Source of the DNA: CAYRQF01 sp964615845
GTDB taxonomy: Bacteria > Patescibacteriota > Minisyncoccia > Phycocordibacterales > CSBR16-119
Assembly: GCA_964615845.1 (NCBI GenBank)
Contig: CAZTRC010000001.1
Span: forward strand, 1 to 62,164
DNA length: 62,164 nt
Direction of reading: 5' to 3'
Below, piece after piece: positions 1 to 8,610 of this stretch (its first letter is position 1; each line of letters starts with the position of its first letter). Below the pieces are notes generated by a model. It saw only the letters and a program-made list of their open reading frames with translations. It was not told the DNA's origin and ran no database searches. The translations under genes were made by a program, and so were the position numbers.

Positions 1-377
1 ACCATAGAAGCTGTGTGCAAAGCTGCACCAGTCATAGGACCAACTACACCGTCAGCCGTAAGGCCTTTTGATGATTGGAAAGTAGCGACTTTCGCCTTGG
101 TCTGAGGACCAAAGTTTCCATCAGGGATAGCACCAATAACTTTCTGCATAGCCATAACCTGTGAACCCATAGAACCCTGTTTAAGAGTTACTGTGTGGTT
201 GTAAGTTCCAGCGTTGCAAGACGATCCACCTGTTAAAGCGGCAATTTGAGCTTGAAGAGCAGCAAGCTGAGCTGTAAGGTCTGACAATGTGTCAGCCTTA
301 GCTGGTGTAACGAATCCTAGAGCCAAAAAGCCCAAGACCGCAACTCCAGCCAATGTTTTTTTAAGAGTTGTACTCAT
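1..377 (-). CDS. Secreted peptidoglycan-binding domain protein, C-terminally cut by window edge
   Basis: The reading frame starts at the ATG ending at 377 and runs off the left edge, so about 125 residues are visible. Residues 1-28 form a signal peptide (MSTTLKK, hydrophobic core, then PAKAD). A short Leu/Ala/Gln coiled-coil-like stretch follows (DLTAQLAALQAQIAALTGG), then a spacer with one Cys. From about residue 60 there is a peptidoglycan-binding (PG_binding_1) repeat with the usual GSMGSQVMAMQKV, IPDGNFGPQTK and LTADGVVGPMT blocks. This architecture is common in Parcubacteria surface proteins and suggests attachment to the cell wall outside the membrane. What follows the binding domain is not in the window. 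The same domain type closes the YVTN protein at 54667-57315. Confidence 0.8.
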   Translation of the reverse strand, partial: MSTTLKKTLAGVAVLGFLALGFVTPAKADTLSDLTAQLAALQAQIAALTGGSSCNAGTYNHTVTLKQGSMGSQVMAMQKVIGAIPDGNFGPQTKAKVATFQSSKGLTADGVVGPMTGAALHTASM

Positions 378-956
378 TTTTTATAAAATATTATCGTTAT
401 TAATTTCGAGAAGCATTCGCCTTTTATTGACGTACACCACTCGTGCGCAATCGCAATCAATCGAAATCTCTTGCGTCGCGACTTGCCCCGGATTCGCATC
501 CGAGGTTTTTGTCCTCCAGATTTTAAACTCGGGAGAACAGACAGATTAAAGTTTTCTCAGACGAATTGCCTTGTGGACATCCGCGAAGAAAATTTTGTAC
601 CTGCCTTGTCGACATGGCGGATACCGACCATGGACAACTTAAATACCAACAAGCGCATAAATGCGCTAGAAGAATTTTGATTGTCAACGATCAAGTTCCA
701 ATCCTTCGCAAAGCGTTTCCGCTCTGCGTCAGATAATTTTACAACCACCCGAAGCAATTGCCCCAGATGGTTTGTGGATAACCCATAAGCTTGCGCCTCG
801 GAGCTACCCGCAAATCATCTCATACTTTGGTAAAAAACTCAAATATGGAATCTTCCTAAAGTCGGATGATCTACTGGTTATGACGAAGCTAAATAAGCGT
901 TGTTACACAACAGTTATTTGACAAATAGGGGTTTATTATGCGATTTGAAAATTAAT
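378..956. other. 579-bp intergenic region, possible decayed coding remnant
   Basis: No convincing intact gene. A hairpin (CGGAT TCGC ATCCG at about 488-505) is followed by GGTTTTTGT and could be a plus-strand terminator. Between about 557 and 820 the minus strand has an open frame without an ATG whose product (for example KLSDAERKRFAKDWN) looks protein-like. Between 670 and 921 the plus strand has a frame ending ...LLVMTKLNKRCYTTVI with no good start. Either may be debris of a gene. The 100 bp before the gene at 1-377 are AT-rich and probably hold its promoter. Confidence 0.3.
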
Positions 957-1832
957 CTAAGAGACAAACAAATACCGGCTCCATCTTTTCTCTCCTGTTC
1001 TCTTGATTTTTCCAGCTTCGACAAGGGTCGCCAGGTCTCTTTGGATAGTTTTTTGGCTATATTCCTTGAAAAATGAGACGATGTCAGCAATAGATATGTC
1101 TTTTTTCTCAGAAACAAGCGAGAGAATCTTTTGTTTACGTTCATCTGTCTTTGGAGCACCTTCATCAATTTTTGACTTTTCGTAAGAGACTTTTCTATCG
1201 GACATCATCTCTTTCGAATGTCCTTTATAAAAACTCTGCCCGTGGACGATCCTTTTCGACTCTAATTTTTCTATTTTTTCAAACTCTCCGGGTTCACCCT
1301 TCCCTGCTTCATCTTTTATGTTCTGAATATCATTTTCTCCGAGCTTGAAGAAATCGCTCTTGAGATGCAGGTTCGCGGCCTGGCCTTCGTTCCATTTCAT
1401 GTCGCGAATATTGTTGAAGCCTTCGATCCTTTGGCGGTTACGAAGGTCCGAGATGAAATCTACCAATGCGTTTTTGAGGACTGTGTAATTCATGTCGGAA
1501 ATGAAACCAACCACAACCGAGACTTCCATCAAAGACACGACTTCCCAGGCCCGGGCAATAACTCGAGCCAAATGGAAATAGATATCACCACTCACGGCAT
1601 AAGAGAGAGCTCTGGTCTCGGACAAGATGAGGAGCGAGTTCTGGCGAATCTTGTGCCTCATAGGATCTTCGGGACTGATGAGGTCCGTTACCATGTACAA
1701 AGCCGTCGTTATTTTCTCGGCTTTTTTCGAAACGGACATAAATAAACCTTCTCCAGGAACTCTCTTTATCTTATTGGACAATTCTGGCCGATTTTCACTC
1801 TGTCCATTAGATTGTAGTTCCTCTTTTGGCAT
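957..1832 (-). CDS. Hypothetical protein with C-terminal DeoR-type helix-turn-helix
   Basis: 291 aa. Residues ~30-145 are largely helical and hydrophobic-amphipathic (MSVSKKAEKITTALYMVTDL, later WEVVSLMEVSVVVGFISDM). These match a type of protein I associate with CPR genomes and whose role I do not know. Residues ~150-225 are charged and low in complexity. Residues ~232-290 are a winged helix of the DeoR kind (RKQKILSLVSEKKDISIADI, then YSQKTIQRDLATLVEAGKI), so DNA binding is likely. No catalytic motif is visible. It stands alone between an intergenic region and divergent ftsK. A transcriptional regulator is the simplest reading, but the target is unknown. Confidence 0.6.
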   Translation of the reverse strand: MPKEELQSNGQSENRPELSNKIKRVPGEGLFMSVSKKAEKITTALYMVTDLISPEDPMRHKIRQNSLLILSETRALSYAVSGDIYFHLARVIARAWEVVSLMEVSVVVGFISDMNYTVLKNALVDFISDLRNRQRIEGFNNIRDMKWNEGQAANLHLKSDFFKLGENDIQNIKDEAGKGEPGEFEKIEKLESKRIVHGQSFYKGHSKEMMSDRKVSYEKSKIDEGAPKTDERKQKILSLVSEKKDISIADIVSFFKEYSQKTIQRDLATLVEAGKIKRTGEKRWSRYLFVS

Positions 1833-1993
1833 GTCTTTTTATGTTTTAAGTACGTCCATTATACATCTGTCCTTCATAAAAACAAACCGCTTTGCAAAAG
1901 ACCACACTTCCTAAAAATACGTTGCGGGATATAAACAATTTGCAGATTTCAAATTAAAAAATAATACGCCCGCATGTTACAATAAGCCCGTAC

Positions 1994-4393
1994 ATGGCCA
2001 AAAAGAACGCAAAGAAAAAAGAATCGGTGAAAAAAAATACCGAGCCGTTAAGTGATTCGACCCAAGTCCTCGGAATGCATATAAAGAAGGAGACCCGAAA
2101 CAGTATTATCGCAATCCTCTTTTTTGTCGTCGCTCTTCTATTTGCCTTATCGGGTTTCAATCTTGGTGGCGTAGCTGGACAATTCATATACAAAAACTTA
2201 GTGACACTCCTTGGTGTCGGTTATATTCTCTTGCCACTCGTCTTCGTCTTGCTCGGCGCATCGTCTTATAAATCCGAACGACCAAATTTCGGCATCTCGC
2301 ATGCAGTGAGCGGTATCCTCTTTTTCTTCTCTGGGCTTGGCCTCATCCACATCATCAAGGCCGGCGCTTCAGGCGCAATCGGCAAAATTTCTTCTTGGCC
2401 TTTCGTCAAACTCTTTGATGTCTATCTAGCCTTCATCATCCTTTTGGCCATCTTCGTCATCTCGCTCGTCATTATGTTTGATAAGCGTCCAAGCCTCACG
2501 AAATTCAAAGAAAGACTGAAAGCTCTTTTTGGCATGAAAGAAAATACCGAAGAAGAGTATTACGAAGAGGTTCCCAATGAAGAGGCCGAAGAAGAGGCGC
2601 CTGAGCCCCTCCCTCTCCCAGAACCGACGCCGACAGAAGTGCCTGAGACCGCCGAGAAAAAAGAAGAATTTTCTTTCACGCCATACAAACCCTTGGGCAA
2701 ATACAAACCACCCCCACTTTCCCTTCTCCAAAAAAATGATGACAAGGCCGTCACCGGCGACATCAAAGCGAACTCGAACATCATCAAAAGGACACTTCAA
2801 AATTTCGGTATCGATGTCGAAATGGATGAAGTGACTGTTGGCCCGACCGTGACACGCTTTGCTTTGAAGCCCGCTCAAGGCGTCAGACTTTCGCGTATTA
2901 CAGCCCTCTCAAACGAGCTTCGCCTTGCGCTCGCCGCCCCATCAATTCGCATCCAGGCTCCTATACCAGGCAAATCTCTAGTCGGCATAGAAGTCCCGAA
3001 CCAGACTAAAGCCTTGGTGGACCTCCGCAGTCTCTTGGCTTCGAAAGATTTCAAGGACAATCCTAAGCCTCTTCTCGCGGCTCTCGGACGTAGCGTCTCA
3101 GGCAAGGCCGAATACGGCAATGTAGCCAAGATGCCGCATCTCCTCATCGCTGGCGCCACAGGCTCGGGTAAATCCGTTACCGTTCACACACTCATCACAT
3201 CACTTCTCTACCGAAATGGTCCGGAAGCCATGCGCTTCATCATGATCGATCCGAAGCGCGTCGAGCTCACTCTCTACAACGGCATTCCGCATCTCTTGAC
3301 GCCAGTCATTACCAATCCCAAAAAAGCAATTCTCTCTCTCAAGTGGGCCGTGTCCGAAATGGAACGACGTTATGATTTGCTAGAAAGATGCGCGGTCAGA
3401 GACATCGATTCTTATCACAAAACATTCCTGGGGGCCAACGCCAAAGATGACGCCGAAGCCATGCCTTATATTCTCATCATCATCGACGAACTCGCCGACA
3501 TTATGGCGACGTATCCACGCGAGCTTGAATCCGGTATCGTGCGACTCGCTCAAATGTCTCGCGCCGTCGGCATCCACTTGGTCCTCTCAACCCAGCGCCC
3601 GTCGGTCAACGTCATCACCGGTCTCATCAAAGCGAACGTCCCAAGCCGTATTGCTCTCCAGGTTGCTTCGCAGGTTGACTCCCGCACCATCCTCGATAAC
3701 GCCGGAGCGGAGAAACTCCTCGGGGCCGGAGACATGCTCTGGTCTTCGGGCGACATGGCCCAGCCACAGCGCATCCAGTGCGGTTTTATTTCTGAAGACG
3801 AGGTCAAAGCCGTAACCGGATATTTGAAGAACCAATACAAAAATGAATTGCCAGATGATATCAATCTAGGTGAAGGCTCGATCAGCGCCGACAAGAGCAT
3901 CTTCTCAAGTAGTGTCGATGAAGACAAAGACGAGCTCTTCAATGAAGCCAAGAAACTTGTCGTCGATGAGAAGAAGGCTTCGACATCGTACATACAGAGA
4001 AGGCTCAAGATCGGCTATTCCCGCGCGGCCAGAATTCTCGACGAGCTCGAAGAAGCCGGCGTGGTTGGCCCCGCAAACGGCGCGAAAGCCCGCGAAATCC
4101 TCGGGGGCGGTAGCGAAAATGTCCCGATGAGCGTCCCAAACAATCCTTTCATGAATCCGAGCGTGCCAAGGCCTCATGCCGTCACCATCGTAAGAGACGA
4201 CGAAGACGAGGAAGATGACGAGATCCTAGAGGACGAAATACCTGATATCATAGAAAGCATAGAAGAGACGGAGACTGAAGAGATGGAAGAGGTTGCGCCA
4301 CCAGAAGAAATCAGAGAAGCCGAGCCAGACGATTTAGTCCGAGAAGATGATGAGAATAGCAACAACGACTATGACGAGAACGATAAGTATTAA
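1994..4393 (+). CDS. ftsK: DNA translocase FtsK/SpoIIIE
   Basis: 799 aa, full length for the family. ATP-driven pump that moves chromosomal DNA through the closing septum. Four membrane helices lie at about residues 34-55, 70-90, 103-122 and 137-160. An acidic Pro-rich linker follows (~180-245), then the motor domain. Walker A is GATGSGKS at 387-394, Walker B is ILIIIDELAD near 493-502, and LSTQRPSVNVITGLIKAN is the typical FtsK block. A gamma winged helix (ELFNEAKKLVVDEKKAST to ILDELEEAGVVG) lies near 640-705. An unusual very acidic tail (runs of E and D, ~725-799) extends beyond gamma. The last 23 bp overlap the next gene. Confidence 0.96.
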   Translation: MAKKNAKKKESVKKNTEPLSDSTQVLGMHIKKETRNSIIAILFFVVALLFALSGFNLGGVAGQFIYKNLVTLLGVGYILLPLVFVLLGASSYKSERPNFGISHAVSGILFFFSGLGLIHIIKAGASGAIGKISSWPFVKLFDVYLAFIILLAIFVISLVIMFDKRPSLTKFKERLKALFGMKENTEEEYYEEVPNEEAEEEAPEPLPLPEPTPTEVPETAEKKEEFSFTPYKPLGKYKPPPLSLLQKNDDKAVTGDIKANSNIIKRTLQNFGIDVEMDEVTVGPTVTRFALKPAQGVRLSRITALSNELRLALAAPSIRIQAPIPGKSLVGIEVPNQTKALVDLRSLLASKDFKDNPKPLLAALGRSVSGKAEYGNVAKMPHLLIAGATGSGKSVTVHTLITSLLYRNGPEAMRFIMIDPKRVELTLYNGIPHLLTPVITNPKKAILSLKWAVSEMERRYDLLERCAVRDIDSYHKTFLGANAKDDAEAMPYILIIIDELADIMATYPRELESGIVRLAQMSRAVGIHLVLSTQRPSVNVITGLIKANVPSRIALQVASQVDSRTILDNAGAEKLLGAGDMLWSSGDMAQPQRIQCGFISEDEVKAVTGYLKNQYKNELPDDINLGEGSISADKSIFSSSVDEDKDELFNEAKKLVVDEKKASTSYIQRRLKIGYSRAARILDELEEAGVVGPANGAKAREILGGGSENVPMSVPNNPFMNPSVPRPHAVTIVRDDEDEEDDEILEDEIPDIIESIEETETEEMEEVAPPEEIREAEPDDLVREDDENSNNDYDENDKY

Positions 4394-4769
4394 AAATTAT
4401 TTGCGAATCGGGCTCTTGACGGGACTTTTCGTCTTTATAATTTTTTATACGTTCTTCCGGACCAAAGCCGTGAGTCGCGGCGTCACCCTGGAAATACAAG
4501 GTCTCGAGGATGGTCAGACCGTGGGAGATGAAATCGTGAGACTTTCCGGTAATGCCAAGCACGCCAGCCACCTTCTGATCAATGGACGCGAGATTTTGAT
4601 TGACAAAGAAAACAATTTTGCCGAAGAACTGGTACTCTCCCCTGGTTATAATATAATTACCATTGAAGCAGAAGACAGGTTTGCCAAAGTCACGAGCGAA
4701 GTCTACAAAGTATTTGTGAAGACTGGGGAAACCGTGGTCGCCACCGCGCCTGAAAGCAAGCAAGAGTAA
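4371..4769 (+). CDS. Single-pass membrane protein with Ig-like extracellular domain
   Basis: 132 aa from the ATG at 4371, which lies inside the end of ftsK. An in-frame ATG at 4347 would add eight residues. One N-terminal membrane helix (YLRIGLLTGLFVFIIFYTFF) is followed by a ~100-residue beta-rich domain (VTLEIQGLEDGQTVGDE, LLINGREILID, LSPGYNIITIEAEDRFAK). This resembles the glucodextranase-B-like/Ig-like modules that CPR genomes often encode beside ftsK or recA. It probably projects outward from the cytoplasmic membrane. Co-transcription with ftsK and recA is likely because of the overlap and the 22-bp gap to recA. Its function is unknown. Confidence 0.7.
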   Translation: MTRTISIKNYLRIGLLTGLFVFIIFYTFFRTKAVSRGVTLEIQGLEDGQTVGDEIVRLSGNAKHASHLLINGREILIDKENNFAEELVLSPGYNIITIEAEDRFAKVTSEVYKVFVKTGETVVATAPESKQE

Positions 4770-4791
4770 TTAGAAGTTTAATAAAAAAGTC

Positions 4792-5889
4792 ATGGTATTA
4801 AAAAAGAAAAAGGCGGAAAAAGAATTAAAAACTGTCGGCGTGAAGGACTCTGAAGTAAGCGAAGGCTCGGGAGAAACGGCGCGCGAAGCCAAATTCTCCG
4901 GCATCGAAAGCACGCTCAAAGCCATTCAGACTAAATTCGGCGAAGGCTCGATCATGAAACTTGGCGATAGTCCGAAAGTCGGTGTAGGCGCTATTTCGAC
5001 TGGCTCGCTCGGACTCGACGCAGCACTCGGCATCGGCGGACTGCCCAAGGGGCGAATCATCGAAATCTTCGGACCAGAATCCTCTGGTAAAACCACGCTC
5101 GCCCTTCATGTCATCTCCGAAGCCCAGAAGCGCGGAGGTATCTGCGCGTTCATCGACGCCGAGCACGCCATGGACCCTGACTACTCGAAGAAATTGGGCG
5201 TCAAAACTGACGAGCTCCTCATCTCCCAGCCGGACAACGGCGAACAAGCGCTTGAGATTTGTGAATCGTTGGTCAGGAGCGGCAAAGTTGACGTCGTAGT
5301 CATCGACTCAGTCGCTGCCCTCACGCCGAAGGACGAAATCGAAGGCGACATGGGTTCTCACCAAGTCGGCAAGCAAGCACGCCTCATGTCACAGGCGATG
5401 AGAAAACTCACCGCGCTAGTTTCTCGCACCAAGACCATCATCATTTTCATCAACCAAATCCGCATGCAAATCGGTGTCATGTTCGGCAATCCTGAAACTA
5501 CAACCGGCGGCAAGGCTCTGAAATTTTATTCGTCTGTCCGTCTCGACATCCGCCGAATCGCCTCGATCAAAAAAGGCGAGGAGGTCGTAGGCTCCCGAAC
5601 GCGCGTAAAAGTGGTGAAAAACAAAGTCGCTTCCCCATTCAAGCAAACAGAGTTTGACATCATTTACGGCGAAGGTATTTCTATCGAAGGCGAGATGCTC
5701 GCTCTCGGCGAAAAAATGGGCTTCATCAAGAAGTCCGGCGCGTCTTATAGCTACACACCAAGTGGGGGTGAAGAAATAAAGCTCGGCCGAGGTTATGATG
5801 CCACCCGCCAATTCCTCATGGACAAAGAAAACAAAAAAATCCGCGAAGCGGTTTTGAAAGAAGTGAAGGAAGGATTGAAAAATATATAA
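4792..5889 (+). CDS. recA: Recombinase RecA
   Basis: 365 aa. Strand-exchange ATPase for homologous recombination and DNA repair. Walker A is GPESSGKT at 94-101, Walker B is VDVVVIDSVAAL near 166-177, and the substrate loops are recognisable (GDMGSHQVGKQARLMSQAMR; FINQIRMQIGVMFGNPETTT). The N terminus carries a ~35-residue charged extension (KKKKAEKELK...) before the usual start of homology. No Shine-Dalgarno is obvious upstream of the ATG. Its stop codon lies at the edge of the long hairpin at 5888-5973 shared with the convergent gene. Confidence 0.98.
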   Translation: MVLKKKKAEKELKTVGVKDSEVSEGSGETAREAKFSGIESTLKAIQTKFGEGSIMKLGDSPKVGVGAISTGSLGLDAALGIGGLPKGRIIEIFGPESSGKTTLALHVISEAQKRGGICAFIDAEHAMDPDYSKKLGVKTDELLISQPDNGEQALEICESLVRSGKVDVVVIDSVAALTPKDEIEGDMGSHQVGKQARLMSQAMRKLTALVSRTKTIIIFINQIRMQIGVMFGNPETTTGGKALKFYSSVRLDIRRIASIKKGEEVVGSRTRVKVVKNKVASPFKQTEFDIIYGEGISIEGEMLALGEKMGFIKKSGASYSYTPSGGEEIKLGRGYDATRQFLMDKENKKIREAVLKEVKEGLKNI

Positions 5890-5973
5890 TAAAATAGCAG
5901 TTTTGATTTTTCGAGTCCGAGGACCTAGCAGAGCGATCCCGCAGGACGAGAAAAACGAAACTGCTATTTTATT
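5888..5973. repeat. Long hairpin element A between recA and convergent gene
   Basis: Arms 5888-5903 and 5958-5973 (AATAAAATAGCAGTTT and its exact complement) pair over 16 bp and continue through T/A-rich stretches up to the core. The right arm reaches back across the TAG stop of the gene at 5964-6503. The core (about 5913-5950) contains GTCCGAGGACCTAGC and GCGATCCCGCAGGAC. Closely related cores occur in elements B and C, whose arms are unrelated in sequence. It probably acts as a bidirectional terminator for the two convergent genes. Confidence 0.75.
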
Positions 5974-6503
5974 AGTTCCAAGAGTTTTGAGACCAGCCTT
6001 TCTGGATCATCTTCGAAGATGACGGCGCTGTGGCTCCCGGGATTTTCACCGACGAGCCTCTTGATGACTTCATCAGTTTCCCACGCACCCTTGAGAACTC
6101 CAACAGGTTTGCCTTCTTGGAGCGCCAGAGTAAATTCGTGGATGGCGTCGAGCTTACCGCAACCGATAACGACCGCGTCCGACGAACGGGTCATAAATAT
6201 TTGTGAGCCGACGAAACCGAAACCGGTATAGACGATGATGTCGGCATTGTCGGAGTCTAGGCGATAAGCATCTTTGTGCTCGACGAGATTGGCCGCGGGA
6301 GAAAAGTAAATCACTTCCCCGCCTCTATCCTTGGCGCCGATGGTCGCGAACTGCGGAAAGCCGTGATGTGATCCGGTCACAAGGAAGTGTCCGGCTTTGG
6401 CGACGCTTTTACCAATCCTCTTGGCAATATCCAAAACATCGAGTCCGCAATCATGCGTCTCAATCGCGCCGGCAACAGCAATTTTAAACTTCCGAGATTT
6501 CAT
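5964..6503 (-). CDS. SLOG/LOG-type Rossmann protein (TIGR00725-like)
   Basis: 179 aa. It has the fold signature of the SLOG/'lysine decarboxylase-like' family: KIAVAGAIE at the N terminus, LVTGSHHGFPQFATIGAKDRGGEV in the middle, and DAVVIGCGKLDAIHEFTLALQEGKPVGVL. The exact PGGxGTxxE motif of cytokinin-activating LOG enzymes is replaced by CGKLDAIHE, so phosphoribohydrolase activity is doubtful. A nucleotide-binding role is more likely. It is a single gene convergent with recA, and its last codons lie inside hairpin A. Confidence 0.6.
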   Translation of the reverse strand: MKSRKFKIAVAGAIETHDCGLDVLDIAKRIGKSVAKAGHFLVTGSHHGFPQFATIGAKDRGGEVIYFSPAANLVEHKDAYRLDSDNADIIVYTGFGFVGSQIFMTRSSDAVVIGCGKLDAIHEFTLALQEGKPVGVLKGAWETDEVIKRLVGENPGSHSAVIFEDDPERLVSKLLELIK

Positions 6504-6532
6504 AATAGATATTATATCAAATATGTAAAGAT

Positions 6533-7249
6533 TTAGATTGTCTTTTTCGCAACAACTACAGCCCCCATCAGTTCTCGAAATATAAAGTTAACATCTGAAA
6601 ATCCATTTTCTTCTAATAGTTTTTGCTGTTCATTTTCTGTAAACCTTATAAGTTCATCTTCTGCATAATGTTTAACCCATTCTTCTTTGATTTCAGATCT
6701 CCCAATCTTAACGAGGTTATCGTACAAAGCTATTTCTTTCTTTAAAATCTCTTTTTGTTCTTGTGGATCATTGACCACTATCTTATCTGCGCTTACGAAA
6801 AATCCTCCTTTCTTGGTAACTCTTCCGAGCTCCTTAAAGAAATCTTTGCGCAGCTGAAAATCAAAATTATGTATTACATATCCTGTATAGGAGCCATCAA
6901 AGAATTCATCTGGTATAGTTTTGAAATATTCCATTATATCCGCATAAACGAATTGAACATTGTCCGCATCAGAAAATCTAACCTTTGCCTCGTCTAACAT
7001 TTTTTCTTCATTATCTATGGCAAAGATATTTACATTATTTCGTTCCGTTAGACCATCAAGAACGAAGGCTGTGGTTATACCAGAGCCGACACCAATTTCT
7101 AAAACATTGTATTTCTTATCTTCATTGGTTTCTTCGCTAACAACATTAGCAATAGCCCTTTGTAAATCGTCATAAAAATAAAGAGCCTCTTTGAGGATGT
7201 CATATTCACCTCCGCCTAGTAAACCTGAGAATCGTTTGTCGTTAGTCAT
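6533..7249 (-). CDS. Class I SAM-dependent methyltransferase
   Basis: 238 aa. Motif I VLEIGVGSG at about 49-57, the acidic post-I residue in IFAIDNEEKMLDEAK, and FVYADIMEYF/GSYTGYVIHNFDF mark a Rossmann methyltransferase. The C terminus (NEQQKLLEENGFSDVNFIFRE) matches the UbiE/small-molecule subgroup. The substrate is not predictable. It starts 4 bp downstream of the ABC ATPase stop, so it is the last gene of the importer operon, which suggests a link to whatever is imported. The gene is visibly AT-richer than its flanks, like the rest of the block. Confidence 0.8.
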   Translation of the reverse strand: MTNDKRFSGLLGGGEYDILKEALYFYDDLQRAIANVVSEETNEDKKYNVLEIGVGSGITTAFVLDGLTERNNVNIFAIDNEEKMLDEAKVRFSDADNVQFVYADIMEYFKTIPDEFFDGSYTGYVIHNFDFQLRKDFFKELGRVTKKGGFFVSADKIVVNDPQEQKEILKKEIALYDNLVKIGRSEIKEEWVKHYAEDELIRFTENEQQKLLEENGFSDVNFIFRELMGAVVVAKKTI

Positions 7250-7253
7250 GATG

Positions 7254-7961
7254 TTAATTATATTCGTGAATAATGTCTGTTATAAAAGATTTTATCTCTT
7301 GATTATTCTGAGCAGAAAAGAAAGCCTTTGCGTCTTCATCAGCTAACAATCTTCCTTTTTTCAAGAAGAAAACTCTATCAGCAATGGATTTGGCAAACGA
7401 GATATGATGGGTGACTATCAGCATCGTGTACCCATCACTTGCTAGCGTGCGAACCAAATCAAGAACACTTTTTGTAAGTTCTGGATCTAAGGATGATGTA
7501 ACCTCGTCCAAAAATAATATCTCTGGCTTCATCATAAGAGAGCGAAGAAGAGCAACTCTCTGCTTCTGACCCCCTGACAAATCATGCGGGTAGGAATTTT
7601 TATATTTCTCTAATCCAAATCTTTTAAGTAAACCAAGGGCCTCTTCTGTAATTTTATGGTTACTATTTTTACTATTTAAAGAAGGAGCTAGGGTTAGATT
7701 TCCTAAAACATTCAAATGTGGCCAGAGCGTATACTCTTGAGATACATAACCGAAATTTGTTCCTGCATCAAAAGAGAATGATCCTTTATCTGATTTTTTT
7801 AATCCTGAAAGCAATTTGAGGAGGGTGGATTTGCCCGAACCGCTCGGACCAAGGATGGCTACCACTTCTCCTTTTTTAACTTCAAACGAAACATTTATAA
7901 CCCCTTCCTCGGAGCCAGCAAAATTAGAGTATTTCTTTGTCAGGTTTTTAACTTTAATCAT
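7254..7961 (-). CDS. ABC transporter ATP-binding protein, polar amino acid type
   Basis: 235 aa. Cytoplasmic ATPase of an importer. Walker A GPSGSGKST near 38-46, Q-loop in FGYVSQEYTLWPHL, signature LSGGQKQR near 128-135, Walker B ILFLDEVTSSLDP, and H-loop in LIVTHHISFAK are all intact. The order of motifs and its length fit the GlnQ/HisP class. Its start overlaps the permease stop by 8 bp, as expected for translational coupling. Confidence 0.92.
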   Translation of the reverse strand: MIKVKNLTKKYSNFAGSEEGVINVSFEVKKGEVVAILGPSGSGKSTLLKLLSGLKKSDKGSFSFDAGTNFGYVSQEYTLWPHLNVLGNLTLAPSLNSKNSNHKITEEALGLLKRFGLEKYKNSYPHDLSGGQKQRVALLRSLMMKPEILFLDEVTSSLDPELTKSVLDLVRTLASDGYTMLIVTHHISFAKSIADRVFFLKKGRLLADEDAKAFFSAQNNQEIKSFITDIIHEYN

Positions 7962-8607
7962 ATTGAATTACATTCCTTTTCTTATAGATCGTTATCAGGA
8001 TATGAAGGGGTGCAAGGATAATAGCAAAGAATAAGACAAGCAAGGAATAAATCGCTACAGGATCGTACACCATTGAGTTGATGGTCTGAGAGACCTTAAA
8101 TAGTTCAGGAACAGAGATAAGACTTGCGAAGAGGGTGTATTCAAGCATGGTGGCTTGATTAAGAGCAATGCTTGGCAAAACTCTCTTCATAAGAATCGGC
8201 AATTCTATATGCTTAACGATCTGGCTATTTGTCATGCCGAGCGTTATACCTGCTTCTTTGTATGCAATAGGCAGAAGTTTTAACTCCGATTGAACTATAA
8301 AGGCGACTGCGATCATGTTCACAAAACCGAGAGCAATTACTGTTGTCCAAAAAGGATCTACGACGATGCCGAGAACCGCTTGCAGCGGAAAATGAAGCCA
8401 AAACAATAAAACCAAAACTGGCACTATTTTTGTTAAGAACTTCAAACTACTAACAATAAAAGAAATAGATTTGGAAGATCTTCCTCCTAGAGAACCGAGT
8501 AATATTCCAAGAGGAACACCGATTAGAACTATGAGAAAAAGAAGTTCGACAGTCGTTACAAGACCTTGAAGAAAAAGATGACGGTATTCTATTAGAATAT
8601 CAATCAT
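7954..8607 (-). CDS. Amino-acid-type ABC transporter permease
   Basis: 217 aa, with about five membrane helices (from VELLFLIVLIGVPLGILLGSL to YSLLVLFFAIILAPLHILI). The EAA loop is recognisable as YKEAGITLGMTNSQIVKHIELP near 135-157, the docking site for the ATPase. It fits the HisM/GlnP family and presumably works as a homodimer, because only one permease gene is present. It lies 3 bp after the binding-protein gene and overlaps the ATPase gene. Confidence 0.9.
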   Translation of the reverse strand: MIDILIEYRHLFLQGLVTTVELLFLIVLIGVPLGILLGSLGGRSSKSISFIVSSLKFLTKIVPVLVLLFWLHFPLQAVLGIVVDPFWTTVIALGFVNMIAVAFIVQSELKLLPIAYKEAGITLGMTNSQIVKHIELPILMKRVLPSIALNQATMLEYTLFASLISVPELFKVSQTINSMVYDPVAIYSLLVLFFAIILAPLHILITIYKKRNVIQYD

Positions 8608-8610
8608 ATT

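Noticed and set aside
2426..2878. 150-codon minus-strand frame opposite ftsK
   Set aside because: Phe/Arg-rich antisense product of the acidic linker region of ftsK; no start signals or homology.
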